DNA of 64,000 nucleotides. Source: Zhongshania sp. (GTDB taxonomy: Bacteria > Pseudomonadota > Gammaproteobacteria > Pseudomonadales > Spongiibacteraceae). Where the stretch lies: the NCBI RefSeq assembly GCF_029212375.1, contig NZ_JARGNU010000009.1, forward strand, positions 77,911 to 141,910, in the 5' to 3' direction. This document shows positions 63,188-64,000 of the stretch, one piece after another (the stretch's first letter is position 1; each line of letters starts with the position of its first letter). The notes under the pieces are model-generated. The model searched no databases. It saw only the letters and a list, made by a program, of their open reading frames with translations, and was not told the DNA's origin. Both the position numbers and the translations under genes were made by a program.

Positions 63188-64000
63188 GTGGAATTCCTAT
63201 TGCAGCCCGGTGGTCAGATGCGCGGTACAGCCCGTGTTCCCGGCGATAAATCTATTTCCCACCGTTCAATTATGCTTGGCGCTATCGCTGATGGCACCAC
63301 CACGGTTGATGGTTTTCTTGAAGGCGAAGATGCGCTGTCGACGCTCAAGGCGTTTCAGGCAATGGGCGTGCAAATCGACGGCCCTGAAAATGGTCGAGTA
63401 GTGATTCACGGTGTTGGTCGCGACGGTTTAAAAGCGCCTGCTGGCGATTTATATGTTGGTAACTCTGGCACCTCAATGCGCCTGCTGGCGGGTTTGCTTG
63501 CTGGGCAAAATTTTGATGTGACCATGACTGGCGATGTGTCGCTGAGCAAGCGGCCAATGGAACGGGTAGCCGCGCCGCTGCGTTTGATGGGTGCCGTTGT
63601 TGAAACCGGTGAGGGTGGGCGTCCGCCTTTAACCTTGCGCGGCGGCAGTAAATTGCAGGGTATTGATTATGTGCTGCCCATGGCCAGTGCTCAGGTGAAA
63701 TCCTGTGTGCTGCTGGCCGGCTTGTACGCTGAAGGCCAAACCCGTACCACTGAGCCGGCGCCAACGCGAGATCACAGCGAGCGTATGTTGCGGGGCTTTG
63801 GTTACGATGTTCAGGTCGCAGGGCCAGTCGCCAGCTTGCAGGGCGGCGGTCGTCTGTCGGCGGTACATATAGATGTGCCTGCGGATATTTCATCTGCGGC
63901 GTTCTTTATGGTGGCGGCGAGTATTTGTCCTGATGCCGATTTAACCCTTGAGCACGTTGGTGTTAACCCAACCCGCGTTGGCGTGATCAATATTCTTCGC
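63188..64000 (+). CDS. aroA: 3-phosphoshikimate 1-carboxyvinyltransferase, 5' part (runs off the window)
   Basis: EPSP synthase of the shikimate pathway. From GTG at 63188 the frame is open to the end of the window (271 codons). It translates to a protein beginning EFLLQPGGQMRGTARVPGDKS, with SISHRSIMLG, GNSGTSMRLLAGLLAG, SKRPMERV and MASAQVKSCVLLAGLYAEG; the PGDKSISHRS and LLAGLYAEG segments point to the class II (Bacillus/Agrobacterium-like) type. About 150-170 C-terminal residues lie outside the window. Confidence 0.95.
   Translation, partial: MEFLLQPGGQMRGTARVPGDKSISHRSIMLGAIADGTTTVDGFLEGEDALSTLKAFQAMGVQIDGPENGRVVIHGVGRDGLKAPAGDLYVGNSGTSMRLLAGLLAGQNFDVTMTGDVSLSKRPMERVAAPLRLMGAVVETGEGGRPPLTLRGGSKLQGIDYVLPMASAQVKSCVLLAGLYAEGQTRTTEPAPTRDHSERMLRGFGYDVQVAGPVASLQGGGRLSAVHIDVPADISSAAFFMVAASICPDADLTLEHVGVNPTRVGVINILR

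Noticed and set aside
1-64000. tRNA, rRNA, prophage or plasmid segment
   Set aside because: No tRNA cloverleaf, rRNA stretch, integrase, phage structural gene or replication gene was recognised on either strand; this was by eye only.

Overview
The window is chromosomal DNA of a gammaproteobacterium, most likely a marine member of the Cellvibrionales/Spongiibacteraceae type. This is an inference from gene order: mtaD-ubiG-mupP-yciK stands opposite gyrA-serC-pheA-hisC-tyrA-aroA, as in Pseudomonas and relatives, and pycR stands opposite pycA-pycB. No rRNA, tRNA, insertion sequence or prophage was recognised.

Layout. 1-250: REP-like palindromes and a 22-bp tandem repeat. 257-7323 (minus): an envelope redox operon in which a TlpA-like thioredoxin, a DUF4266 lipoprotein and a DUF3570 outer-membrane protein occur as two tandem copies, followed by dsbD and an ApbE flavin transferase. 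7552-10407: an MFS transporter, an M48 protease and two YbjQ-family proteins. 10488-14881: pycR and the two-subunit pyruvate carboxylase. 14971-20807: a parvulin, then the flagellar operon fliLMNOPQR-flhB behind a sigma-54-type promoter. 21194-25579: an RND efflux pair. 25629-27077: ppnP and an OmpA-cupredoxin fusion. 27291-32626: an amide-ligase/peptidase island (DUF1704 metallopeptidase, GNAT-C39 peptidase fusion, RimK-like ATP-grasp ligase) beside a DUF3080 lipoprotein. 32765-46086: a WYL regulator and a complete type I-C CRISPR-Cas locus with 51 repeats, interrupted between cas7 and cas4 by a RHH/ParE-type toxin-antitoxin cassette that has its own palindromic operator. 46217-51324: epoxide hydrolase, an exonuclease/GIY-YIG fusion, a PLP aminotransferase and an HDOD protein. 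51387-55874 (minus): two SDR enzymes, mupP, ubiG and mtaD. 56146-64000: gyrA and the serine/aromatic/histidine biosynthesis genes, ending inside aroA.

How the parts work together. In the redox operon DsbD would pass cytoplasmic reducing power to the exported thioredoxins, which sit beside a small Cys-tailed lipoprotein and an outer-membrane barrel; ApbE suggests a flavinylated partner, but no exported target is visible and this ApbE has no signal peptide. The CRISPR locus has everything needed for interference (Cas3, Cas5c, Cas8c, Cas7c) and adaptation (Cas4, Cas1, Cas2), and its spacers and repeats look intact. The three candidates for less-described biology are the duplicated redox operon, the toxin-antitoxin cassette inside the cas operon, and the RimK-like/C39/DUF1704 island.
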